From Polaromonas sp. JS666 (GTDB lineage Bacteria; Pseudomonadota; Gammaproteobacteria; Burkholderiales; Burkholderiaceae_C), in assembly GCF_900103405.1 (NCBI RefSeq), contig NZ_FNHX01000006.1, positions 1 to 64,000 of the forward strand: a stretch of 64,000 nt of DNA, read 5' to 3'. Made by a program: the position numbers and the translations under genes. The stretch's first letter is position 1, and every line of letters begins with the position of its first letter. The notes below the pieces were generated by a model, which saw nothing but the letters and a program-made list of their open reading frames with translations, was not told the DNA's origin and did no database searches. Shown here in pieces: positions 54,687-62,638 of the stretch.

Positions 54687-56033
54687 ATGTCAGACAAAAC
54701 CCCCTCCGCCGAGCTCTCCCCTTCCCCTCCCAAAAACTCCTGGCGCGATGTCTGGCATGTGTATGCCGAGGCGGCTACCCTGCGCATGCTGTTTCTGGGC
54801 TTTTCCGCCGGGCTGCCGCTGCTGCTGGTGTTCGGCACGCTGAGCTTCTGGCTGCGCGAAGCCGGCATAGACCGCACCACCATCGGCTACCTGAGCTGGG
54901 TGGGCCTGGCCTACGGCTTCAAGTGGGTGTGGGCGCCGCTGGTGGACCGCATGCCGATTCCGCTGCTGACACGCCTGCTCGGGCGCCGGCGCAGCTGGCT
55001 GCTGCTATCGCAGCTGGTCATCGCGGCGGCGCTCACCGGCATGGCCCTGACCGACCCCCGGGTGGCGCTGCTGCCCGTGGTGTGGTGCGCGCTGGCCGTG
55101 GCCTTCGGCTCGGCCACCCAGGACATCGCGCTGGACGCCTTTCGCATCGAATCGGCCGACACGCAGCGCCAGGCGGCGCTGGCAGCCGCCTACCAGACCG
55201 GCTACCGCATCGCGATGATCTGGGCCGGCGCCGGCGCGCTGTGGATCGCCGCGCGCGCCGAAGTCGGCGACGCGGCCACCTACCAGCACGGCGCCTGGCA
55301 GGTCGCCTACCTGGCCATGGCCGCTTCCATGCTGCTGGGCATGGCGACCGTGCTGCTGTCGCCCGAGCCGGCGGCCCGCGTGCTGCCGCCCTCGCGCAAT
55401 GCCACCGAATGGCTCAAGACCGCGCTGGTCGATCCTTTTGCCGATTTCCTGCGCCGCTACGGCAAGCAGGCGCTGCTGATCCTCGCGCTGATCGCCATCT
55501 ACCGCATCAGCGATGTGGTCATGGGCATCATGGCCAACCCGTTTTACGTGGACATGGGCTATACCAAGGACGAGGTCGCGGCGGTGACCAAGATTTACGG
55601 CGTGGTCATGACGCTGGCCGGCGCCTTTATCGGCGGCGCGCTGGCCATGCGCTTTGGCGTGATGCGCGTGCTGATGCTGGGCGCCGTGCTGAGCGCGGGC
55701 AGCAACTTGCTGTTCGCCTGGCTGGGCACGCGCGGCCATGACGTCAGCGCGCTGATCTTCGTGATCTCGGCCGACAACCTCTCCAGCGGCATTGCCTCTG
55801 CCGCCTTCATCGCCTACCTGTCCAGCCTGACCAACGTCAATTATTCGGCCACGCAGTACGCGCTGTTCAGCTCCATGATGCTGCTGCTGCCCAAGTTCCT
55901 GGCCGGCTACTCGGGCAAGTACGTGGACGCCTTCGGTTACAGCCATTTCTTCACCGCGACCGCCCTGCTGGGCCTGCCGGTGCTGCTGCTGGTGGCCCTG
56001 GCCTCGCGGCTGCAGCCCCCTAAATCCCAATAG
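54687..56033 (+). CDS. ampG: AmpG-like muropeptide permease (MFS)
   Basis: AmpG imports GlcNAc-anhMurNAc peptides released from the cell wall for recycling. The 448-residue protein has about 12 helices. It carries the family patterns LFLGFSAGLPLLLVFGTLSFWLREAGID, GLAYGFKWVWAPLVDRMP and ATQDIALDAFRIE. E. coli AmpG is longer by two C-terminal helices. Divergent from the M48 protease, with 31 bp between the starts. A 25 bp palindrome follows the stop. Confidence 0.88.
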   Translation: MSDKTPSAELSPSPPKNSWRDVWHVYAEAATLRMLFLGFSAGLPLLLVFGTLSFWLREAGIDRTTIGYLSWVGLAYGFKWVWAPLVDRMPIPLLTRLLGRRRSWLLLSQLVIAAALTGMALTDPRVALLPVVWCALAVAFGSATQDIALDAFRIESADTQRQAALAAAYQTGYRIAMIWAGAGALWIAARAEVGDAATYQHGAWQVAYLAMAASMLLGMATVLLSPEPAARVLPPSRNATEWLKTALVDPFADFLRRYGKQALLILALIAIYRISDVVMGIMANPFYVDMGYTKDEVAAVTKIYGVVMTLAGAFIGGALAMRFGVMRVLMLGAVLSAGSNLLFAWLGTRGHDVSALIFVISADNLSSGIASAAFIAYLSSLTNVNYSATQYALFSSMMLLLPKFLAGYSGKYVDAFGYSHFFTATALLGLPVLLLVALASRLQPPKSQ

Positions 56034-56044
56034 GAACAGGCGCC

Positions 56045-56069
56045 TGCAGCTATTAAATTAATAGCTGCA
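56045..56069. repeat. 25 bp perfect palindrome after ampG
   Basis: TGCAGCTATTAA and its reverse complement flank a single A, giving 12 bp arms. It is AT-rich in a GC-rich region, 12 bp after the ampG stop, and is followed by AACAGCC without a T run. It may be one copy of a small dispersed repeat or a protein-binding site. Confidence 0.8.
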
Positions 56070-56228
56070 AAACAGCCGCCAGATACCCGCGCAGCGGAGT
56101 ATGCTGGTGGCTGTCGCCCCGGTTTACCGTAACTTTACGATGGCTTCAAGTGCGATTGTTGCGTGCGGCGCACCATGAATCCATCGTGTTCCACCCGGGG
56201 GACACACCCTGCAACCGAGGACCTCTCC

Positions 56229-56945
56229 ATGACCCAACAACTCCTGATGATCGAAGACGACGCCCGCCTGGCCAGCATGGTGGGCGAATACCTGCGCCAG
56301 TCGGGCTATGGTTTCACCCACGCGGCCGACGGCGCGAGCGGGCTGGCCGCGCTGGAAGGCAACACCCCCGACCTGGTCATCCTGGACCTGATGCTGCCCG
56401 ACATGGATGGCCTGGAAGTATGCCGGCGCATCAAGGGCCAGGGCAGCGACAGCGCCAACACCGCGGTGCTGATGCTCACCGCCAAGGGCGACCCCATGGA
56501 CCGCATCGTCGGCCTGGAAATCGGCGCCGACGATTACCTGCCCAAGCCTTTTGAGCCGCGCGAGCTGCTGGCGCGCATACGCGCCGTGCTGCGCCGCGGC
56601 GGCGACACCGCCAGCGCCGCGGCCAATGGCGGCCACAAGGTCATGCGCTTCGGTTCGCTGGAAATCGACCGCGATGCGCGCACCGTCTCGGTGTCGGGCA
56701 GCCCCTGCGAACTGACCTCCTACCAGTTCGACCTGTTGGTGGCGCTGGCCGAGCGCGCCGGCCGCGTGCTCAGCCGCGACCAGATCATGGAAGCCGTGCG
56801 CGGGCGCGAGCTCGAGGCCTTCGACCGCTCCATCGACGTGCACATGGGCCGCATACGCAGCGCCATCGAAGCCGACGCCAAGGATCCCAAACGCATACTC
56901 ACCGTGCGCGGCGTGGGTTATGTGTTCGCCAAGCAGCAGGACTGA
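56229..56945 (+). CDS. OmpR-family response regulator
   Basis: This 238-residue regulator has a receiver with acidic pair at 10-11, Asp53 in VILDLMLPDMDG and Lys in LPKPFEP. A winged-helix domain (SYQFDLLVALAERAGRVLSRD to RGVGYVFAKQQ) follows. It is closest in layout to RstA/CpxR-type regulators. GAGGA precedes the ATG at 56229. The kinase follows five bases later. Confidence 0.92.
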   Translation: MTQQLLMIEDDARLASMVGEYLRQSGYGFTHAADGASGLAALEGNTPDLVILDLMLPDMDGLEVCRRIKGQGSDSANTAVLMLTAKGDPMDRIVGLEIGADDYLPKPFEPRELLARIRAVLRRGGDTASAAANGGHKVMRFGSLEIDRDARTVSVSGSPCELTSYQFDLLVALAERAGRVLSRDQIMEAVRGRELEAFDRSIDVHMGRIRSAIEADAKDPKRILTVRGVGYVFAKQQD

Positions 56946-56950
56946 TCTTC

Positions 56951-58192
56951 ATGTGGGGCCGTTTTACTTCGCACCTCTATGTACGCATTTGGCTGGCGGT
57001 GGTCGCCACCGTGGTCGTGCTGACTTTCCTGGTCGGCGCGGCCTGGCGCCTGAGTGCCGACCCGCCGCAGTTGCCGATACGCGAAGTGCTGGTACACAAC
57101 GACAAGGGCGAAGTCATAGGCACGGCGCAAACCCGGCCCGACCGCAAGCTCGGCGATGACCTGGAGTTCGACGTCGTGACCAATGACGGCCGGAGCCTGA
57201 ACCTGCTGCTGCCCCGGCCCAAGCGCCCGCCGGGCAACCCCTGGATGCGCCCGCCTTTTGGTTTCGGCTTTGGCTGGATGCTGGGCCTGGTCGGCCTGGC
57301 CGTGGCCGTGGGCGCCTACCCCGTCATGCGGCGGCTGACGCAGCGGCTCGAGGCCTTGCAACGCGGCGTCGAGCGCTGGGGCGCCGGCGACCTGTCGGCC
57401 CGCGTCAATGCCGACGGCAAAGACGAAGTGGCTTTCCTGGCCGGGCGCTTCAACCACGCGGCCGAGCGCATCGAAACCCTGATGGAATCGCACAAATCGC
57501 TGCTGGCCAATGCCTCGCACGAGCTGCGCTCGCCCCTGGCACGCATCCGCATGGGCCTGGAGCTCATGGGCACCGACGCCGCCTCGCCCCAGCGCAAGGA
57601 AATCTCGCGCAGCATCAACGAGCTCGACCAGCTGATCGACGAAATCCTGCTGGCCAGCCGGCTGGACGCCAAACAGGCCGACGCGGAGCCCTTTGAAACC
57701 CTGGACCTCACGGGACTGGCGGCCGAGGAATGCGCGCGCGTCAACGCCGAACTCAGCGCGGAACTCGGCCAGCAGCCGGCCGCCGGCCTGGGGCTGGACG
57801 CCGCCAGCCACAGCCTGACCGTGCAGGGCTCACCGCGCCTCTTGCGCCGACTGATCCGCAACCTGCTGGAAAACGCCAGGCGCTACAGCACCGGCGAAAT
57901 CAACCTCGAACTCGCGCAGACCCGCGTCGGCGCCAAACAGCTGGCCGTGGTCAAGGTGCACGACCGCGGGCCGGGTGTTCCGGCCGGCCAGCGCGAACGC
58001 ATCTTCGAGCCTTTTTACCGCCTGCCCGGCGCCAGCGAGCGCGAGGGCGGCGTGGGCCTGGGCCTGGCGCTGGTCAAGTCCATCAGCCAGCGCCATGGCG
58101 GCAACGTGCGCTGCGAGGCACGGCCCGGCGGCGGCGCGTCCTTCATCGTGGAGCTGCCCGTGGCCCATGCGGCCGCCCAGCCCGCAACGTGA
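56951..58192 (+). CDS. Sensor histidine kinase of the OmpR/EnvZ type
   Basis: This 413-residue kinase has two helices (about 12-33 and 100-122) around a short periplasmic loop with a Pro-rich end, then HAMP (ERWGAGDLSARVN). The H-box ASHELRSPLARIRMGLELM and the ATPase boxes NLLENARRY, DRGPGVP and GVGLGLALVKSI follow. It pairs with the regulator just upstream. The short sensor loop resembles RstB/CpxA relatives. The signal is unknown. Confidence 0.92.
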   Translation: MWGRFTSHLYVRIWLAVVATVVVLTFLVGAAWRLSADPPQLPIREVLVHNDKGEVIGTAQTRPDRKLGDDLEFDVVTNDGRSLNLLLPRPKRPPGNPWMRPPFGFGFGWMLGLVGLAVAVGAYPVMRRLTQRLEALQRGVERWGAGDLSARVNADGKDEVAFLAGRFNHAAERIETLMESHKSLLANASHELRSPLARIRMGLELMGTDAASPQRKEISRSINELDQLIDEILLASRLDAKQADAEPFETLDLTGLAAEECARVNAELSAELGQQPAAGLGLDAASHSLTVQGSPRLLRRLIRNLLENARRYSTGEINLELAQTRVGAKQLAVVKVHDRGPGVPAGQRERIFEPFYRLPGASEREGGVGLGLALVKSISQRHGGNVRCEARPGGGASFIVELPVAHAAAQPAT

Positions 58193-58496
58193 AATAAATC
58201 ACGAACTTGCGACGATTCAGCTGAAATCCCGGCCGTCTCCTCTATTTGGAGAATGGTCAAACCCTGCGCAATCGCCGACAGTTGCGGACGTTGCTGTCAC
58301 AACACCCGCAATTCGAGGGAAACAGGGAAATAAAAACTCAGACGTCGGTGAAGCATTTATTTGATCTCCCAACGACGTTCTCCCACCCAGGAGAACTTTC
58401 AACAGGCCACCGCGAGGTGGCCTTTTTTTGCCCCGGTGCCGGGCAGCGCGGGCTTTGATACCCTTGGGCCTCCTTCCCATCACAGGACCGCAAGCC
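58193..58496 (+). ncRNA. 304 bp gap with a possible small RNA before a terminator
   Basis: No protein gene is seen between the kinase and the next gene. Near its end lie a hairpin GTTCTCC-CACCCA-GGAGAAC (58377-58396) and then a strong terminator. The paired ACGTCG and CGACGT further upstream offer another fold. This could be the long 3' end of the kinase transcript or a separate small RNA of 60 to 150 nt. I found no convincing promoter. Confidence 0.35.
58404..58429 (+). terminator. Rho-independent terminator after the two-component pair
   Basis: AGGCCACC (58404-58411) pairs with GGTGGCCT (58416-58423) around GCGA and runs into seven T. It lies 212 bases after the kinase stop. Confidence 0.88.
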
Positions 58497-59120
58497 ATGA
58501 GCACCGCCGCCACGCCCCAGCCCGCCAACATCCCCCAGGGCTTTTTCCCGTCCACCGCGGACCGCATGCCGCTAATGCCGCGCGAGGCCATGTCGCCGGC
58601 GCAGCGCGAAGCCGCCGATGCCATCATCGCCGGGCCGCGCAAGGCCGTGTTCGGCCCCTTCATCCCGCTGCTGCGCAGCCCGCAGCTCATGGGCCGCGTC
58701 GGCGACGTCGGGGCTTACCTGCGTTTCGAGAGCACGCTGGACGCGCGCATCCGCGAACTCGCGACCTGCGTGGCGGCCCGCCACACCGCCAACCAGTTCG
58801 AATGGCTGATGCATGCGCCGCTGGCGGTGGCCGCGGGCGTGGCCCAGGCCACCGTGGACGCGATCGCCGACGGCCGCCAGCCGCGTGGCATGGCCGATGA
58901 CGAAGCCGTCGCCCTGGACCTGAGCTTCGAAGTGCTGCGCCAGCACGGCTGCAGCGATGCCACCTATGCCGCGGCCGTCAAAACCTTTGGCGAGCAGGGT
59001 GTGGTCGAGCTCGTGAGCCTTGTGGGTTACTTCGTGATGGTGTGCTGGGTCATGAATGTGGCGCGCACGCCGACGCAGGCCAAGCCGGGCGTGGCGCCCC
59101 TGTCCGCCTTCCCGGCCTAG
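58497..59120 (+). CDS. Carboxymuconolactone decarboxylase-family protein
   Basis: This 207-residue helical protein matches the carboxymuconolactone decarboxylase/AhpD-like fold. It has FIPLLRSPQLMGRVGDVGAYLRFE, then ELATCVAARHTANQFEWLMHAPLA with a cysteine and histidine at the active-site position, and GFFVM-like helices at the end (ELVSLVGYFVMVCWVMN). Only one Cys of the AhpD CxxC pair is present, so peroxidase activity is doubtful. The substrate is unknown. It ends overlapping the convergent waaF stop by four bases. Confidence 0.85.
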   Translation: MSTAATPQPANIPQGFFPSTADRMPLMPREAMSPAQREAADAIIAGPRKAVFGPFIPLLRSPQLMGRVGDVGAYLRFESTLDARIRELATCVAARHTANQFEWLMHAPLAVAAGVAQATVDAIADGRQPRGMADDEAVALDLSFEVLRQHGCSDATYAAAVKTFGEQGVVELVSLVGYFVMVCWVMNVARTPTQAKPGVAPLSAFPA

Positions 59121-60133
59121 GACATCGGCGCCAGCGCCGCCAGCACGCGGTCGGCGCTGATGTCGTTCAGGCAACGCGTGTGGCCCAGCGGGCATTCGCG
59201 TTCAAAACAGGGCGCGCAGTCCAGCGGCGGCTGGTAATCCGCATCGGCCTTGAGCCAGAGCACGTTGGCCCTGCCGCTCAGCGGCGGCGTGTGCAACGGG
59301 CTGGACGAACCGAAAATCGCGACCTGCGGCACGCCGAACGCCGCCGCCACATGCATCAGACCCGAGTCGTTGCTGACCGTGCTTTTGCAGGCGGCGATCA
59401 GGCACAGCGCCTGTACCAGCGAGGTCTTGCCCGCGAAGTTCAGGCATTGGCCGGCATGCGCCGCATTCACGGGCCCAGCGATCTCATCGCACAGCGCCGC
59501 TTCCTTGCCCGAGCCCAGCAGCACCACCGGCAAGTCCAGCCGCGCGGCCAGCTCCGAGAAATGGCGGGCCGGCCAGCGCTTGGCGGGGCCATATTCGGCG
59601 CCCGGCGCGAACACGTAATAAGCACCGCGCCGCAAGCCCAGTTCGGCCAGCGCCTGGTCGATTTCGGCCGGCGCCATCTGCAGCCGCGGTTTGTCCTTGT
59701 CGAGATCGCCCTCCCCGCTCAAGGCCGAATAAAACGCCACCATGGGCGGTTTGTTCTTGGGGTTCTTGAGCCGGTGCGTGAGCAAGCCCACGCGCGCTTC
59801 GCCGAAATAACCGATGCGCTCGGGAATGCTGGCAAGGAAGGGCAGCAGCGCGCTTTTCAGCGAGTTGGGCAACACATAGGCTTTGTCGAAACGGCCTTCA
59901 ATGCGTTTGGCGATCGCCCGGCGTTCCCGGAACTGCAGGCCGCCGTGCGCAAAAGGAAACTCGATGACCTCGGCCACCTGCGGCATGGCGCGGTACACCG
60001 GCGCGACCCAGGGCAAGGCGCCCACCGAGAGGCGCTCGCCGCGCGCATGCAGCCGGCGCAGCAGCGGCTCCGTCATCACCGCATCCCCAATCCACTGTGG
60101 AGCGATGACGAGGGTGTTTTTAGTGGCCGCCAC
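59117..60133 (-). CDS. waaF: ADP-heptose:LPS heptosyltransferase II
   Basis: WaaF adds the second heptose to the inner core of lipopolysaccharide. The 338-residue GT9 enzyme has VIAPQWIGDAVMTEPLLRRL at the start, FAPGAEYGPAKRWPARHF, SNDSGLMHVAAAFGVPQVAIFGSSSP and a final cysteine-rich CAPCFERECPLGHTRCLNDI. The start is GTG at 60133, overlapping the end of the zinc-finger gene by 14 bases, which suggests coupled translation. Confidence 0.93.
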   Translation of the reverse strand: MAATKNTLVIAPQWIGDAVMTEPLLRRLHARGERLSVGALPWVAPVYRAMPQVAEVIEFPFAHGGLQFRERRAIAKRIEGRFDKAYVLPNSLKSALLPFLASIPERIGYFGEARVGLLTHRLKNPKNKPPMVAFYSALSGEGDLDKDKPRLQMAPAEIDQALAELGLRRGAYYVFAPGAEYGPAKRWPARHFSELAARLDLPVVLLGSGKEAALCDEIAGPVNAAHAGQCLNFAGKTSLVQALCLIAACKSTVSNDSGLMHVAAAFGVPQVAIFGSSSPLHTPPLSGRANVLWLKADADYQPPLDCAPCFERECPLGHTRCLNDISADRVLAALAPMS

Positions 60134-60329
60134 CGAAATGCTCGCCGTCTTTTAATTTGTAGACGGTCCCGCAATAGGGGCATTTCGCTTCGCCGGTACG
60201 CGCCACATCCAGGTAGACCTTGGGATGGCTGTTCCAGATTTTCATGTCGGCCTTGGGGTTGGGGCAGTAGACACCGCCTTGCGCGTTCAGGTCGGAGGCC
60301 AGCAGTTCAACAGAAGAAGAGGTGCTCAT
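60120..60329 (-). CDS. Small zinc-finger protein (CHCC type)
   Basis: This 69-residue protein has the CHCC zinc-binding pattern: Cys in GGVYCPNP, His in NSHPKVYLD and the pair CPYC. The same fold occurs in a small subunit of mitochondrial complex I (NDUFS6), but the bacterial role is not established. It begins eight bases after the ilvE stop and overlaps waaF, so the three genes are probably co-transcribed. A TTG four codons earlier is possible. Confidence 0.85.
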   Translation of the reverse strand: MSTSSSVELLASDLNAQGGVYCPNPKADMKIWNSHPKVYLDVARTGEAKCPYCGTVYKLKDGEHFGGGH

Positions 60330-60337
60330 AGATATGC

Positions 60338-61276
60338 TCAAACCTTGGCCAGCCAGTGGGCGTACTTGGGATTGCGGCCGTTGACGATGTCAAAGAAGGC
60401 GCTCTGGATCTTTTCGGTGATGGGGCCGCGCGAGCCGGCGCCGATTTCAATGCGGTCGAGTTCGCGGATCGGCGTGACTTCGGCGGCGGTGCCTGTGAAA
60501 AAGGCCTCGTCGGAGATATATACCTCGTCGCGCGTGATGCGCTTTTGCACCAGTTCCAGGCCCAGGTCCTTGCAGATGTGCAGGATGGTGTTGCGCGTGA
60601 TGCCGTTGAGCGCGCCGGCCGAGAGGTCGGGCGTGTAGACCACGCCGCCCTTGACCACAAAGATGTTCTCGCCCGCGCCTTCGCTGACGAAGCCCGAGGC
60701 GTCCAGCAGCAGCGCCTCGTCGTAGCCGTCGTCCAGCGCTTCCATATTGGCCAGGATGGAGTTGGTGTAGTTGCTGACCGCCTTGGCCTGCGTCATGGTG
60801 ATGTTGACGTGGTGGCGCGTGTAGCTTGAAGTTTTCACGCGTATGCCGCGTTTCATGCCCTCTTCACCGAGGTAGGCGCCCCAGGCCCAGGCCGCGACCA
60901 TCAGGTGGATCTGGTTGCCCTTGGGGCTGACGCCGAGTTTTTGCGAGCCTATCCAGGTCAGCGGGCGGATGTAGCAGGACTCCAGCTTGTTCTCGCGCAC
61001 CACGGCTTTGGTGGCCTCGTTGACTTCTTCCTGGGTAAAGGGAATCTTCATGCGCAGGATCTTGGCGCTGTTGAAGAGGCGCTCGGTATGCTCTTCAAGG
61101 CGGAAGACCGCCGTGCCGCCGGCCGCGTTGTAGGCGCGCACGCCTTCAAAAGCGCCGCAGCCGTAGTGCAGGGTGTGGCTCAGCACGTGGATCTTGGCGT
61201 CGCGCCAGTCGACCATCTGGCCGTCCATCCAGATTTTGCCGTCGCGGTCTGCCATGGAGGGTGCTACTGGGGGCAT
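60338..61276 (-). CDS. ilvE: Branched-chain amino acid aminotransferase
   Basis: IlvE carries out the last step of leucine, isoleucine and valine synthesis using PLP. The 312-residue fold-type IV enzyme has HTLHYGCGAFEGVRAY, the PLP lysine K165 in MTQAKAVSNY and the phosphate-binding SEGAGENIFVV and TRNTILHI segments. Length is normal. Translation of the zinc-finger protein follows closely. Confidence 0.96.
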   Translation of the reverse strand: MPPVAPSMADRDGKIWMDGQMVDWRDAKIHVLSHTLHYGCGAFEGVRAYNAAGGTAVFRLEEHTERLFNSAKILRMKIPFTQEEVNEATKAVVRENKLESCYIRPLTWIGSQKLGVSPKGNQIHLMVAAWAWGAYLGEEGMKRGIRVKTSSYTRHHVNITMTQAKAVSNYTNSILANMEALDDGYDEALLLDASGFVSEGAGENIFVVKGGVVYTPDLSAGALNGITRNTILHICKDLGLELVQKRITRDEVYISDEAFFTGTAAEVTPIRELDRIEIGAGSRGPITEKIQSAFFDIVNGRNPKYAHWLAKV

Positions 61277-61358
61277 GATGGGAATCCTGTTCTATGTGGG
61301 GTGATGCGGGAAGCCGGGCGCGGGCGGGGCGCAGCCCGAAAAACCTGAATTGGGGATT

Positions 61359-61772
61359 TTACGGGGCGGGCGGTGCCGCGTCCTGCGCGGGCCTGAAAAG
61401 CTCATGGTGGGCCAGCTTGCCGCCCACAAAGGTGCAAGTGACGTGCGATTCGCCGGCATCGGCCCAGCGGAAGATCTCGGGCTGCTCATCCTTGGGCGAA
61501 AGCCGCTCACCCAGTGCCCGCGTCATGGCCACCACGTGCAGCATCGTCATGCCGGGCTTGAGTTTGGCATTGAGCATGACCGCGCTGTCGACATACCCTA
61601 TAGGGCGATTGGCCGCGCGTTTCAAGACCTGCATCATGCGGGTGAAATGCAGCAGCACCCACATCACCAGGCCGCCGGCCACCGCGGCCACGCCGGCCCA
61701 GCCGTAAAAGCGATAGCCCAGCACAACGGCCGCAACGCCGGCCACGGGAACAATGATTTTCTGGAAGTTCAT
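61359..61772 (-). CDS. Small membrane protein, unknown function
   Basis: This 137-residue protein has two N-terminal helices (about 5-22 and 24-45) and a soluble C-terminal part with SAVMLNAKLKPGMTMLHVVAMTRALGE and ESHVTCTFVGGKLAHHELFRP. I do not assign a function. It lies between ilvE and the metallophosphoesterase on the same strand with about 60 to 80 bp gaps. Confidence 0.7.
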   Translation of the reverse strand: MNFQKIIVPVAGVAAVVLGYRFYGWAGVAAVAGGLVMWVLLHFTRMMQVLKRAANRPIGYVDSAVMLNAKLKPGMTMLHVVAMTRALGERLSPKDEQPEIFRWADAGESHVTCTFVGGKLAHHELFRPAQDAAPPAP

Positions 61773-61829
61773 GGCGCTATTTTCGCAGCCCCGGCCCGGC
61801 GGCCGGCTGCGGGGACTGCGTAGGCCAGT

Positions 61830-62618
61830 TCATCCCGCGCGCGCGGCCCAGCCCGTGGCCAGCGCATGCGCCCAGTCGCTGCGCCCGCGGCCAGCCGCCA
61901 CCCGCGACTGCGCCAGGTGGTCGTAAGGTACGGCGCGCAGATCAACACGCCAGCCCGCGCCGGTTTTCTCGGCGATGGCATAACGCGCGTGCGGCGCGCC
62001 GTTTTCCACGACGTGCGGATGCGGGTGGGCGTCGTCATAGGCCTGCAAGCCCACGCTTCCGGGGTTGACGATGAGCACATCGCCGCACTGCACCAAACGC
62101 GGCACATGGGTGTGGCCGCACAGGACCAGTGAATGCCCGGCCTGCGCTGTGGCGCCCAGGCGCTCGCGCACCTCATCGGCCGTGGCCGGGCGTATGCCCG
62201 TGGCGTGGCCCGCGCCAAAACCAGCAACGGTGGTTTCCAGCCAGTAGATCAGGTCGCTGGCCGGCGCGCCGTGGCACAACAGGATGTCGCCGCCGGCCAG
62301 CTCCAGGCTTTCGGGCAGCGAGCGTATCCATGCCAGCTGCGCCGAACCGAGCTGGGCCGCCGTGTAGCCGTCGGTGCCCAGGGGGTCCAGGTACTGGCCC
62401 TGGTCGATCAGCTCCAGCACCTGCCGTTCGTGGTTGCCGCGAATCGTGGGAAAGCCGCGCGCCATCAGCAAATCAGCCGTTTCGGCCGGCTGCAGCGGCC
62501 CGCTGAGGATGTCGCCGAGGTTCACAACCTGGTCCACGCCCTGACGCTCGATGTCGGCCAGCACGGCCTCCAGCGCCGGCAGGTTGCCGTGGATGTCGGA
62601 GATGGCGGCGAGTTTCAT
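61830..62618 (-). CDS. Metallophosphoesterase (YfcE/Mpp-like)
   Basis: This 262-residue phosphoesterase has the five metal-site blocks: SDIHGN at 7-12, NLGDILSGP, RGNHERQ, LCHGAP and CGHTHVPRL. The order and size fit the one-domain metallophosphoesterases that act on phosphodiesters or nucleotides. The true substrate cannot be read from the sequence. It lies 20 bp after radA on the same strand. Confidence 0.88.
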   Translation of the reverse strand: MKLAAISDIHGNLPALEAVLADIERQGVDQVVNLGDILSGPLQPAETADLLMARGFPTIRGNHERQVLELIDQGQYLDPLGTDGYTAAQLGSAQLAWIRSLPESLELAGGDILLCHGAPASDLIYWLETTVAGFGAGHATGIRPATADEVRERLGATAQAGHSLVLCGHTHVPRLVQCGDVLIVNPGSVGLQAYDDAHPHPHVVENGAPHARYAIAEKTGAGWRVDLRAVPYDHLAQSRVAAGRGRSDWAHALATGWAARAG

Positions 62619-62638
62619 GGCACTGATTGTGCAACGCC

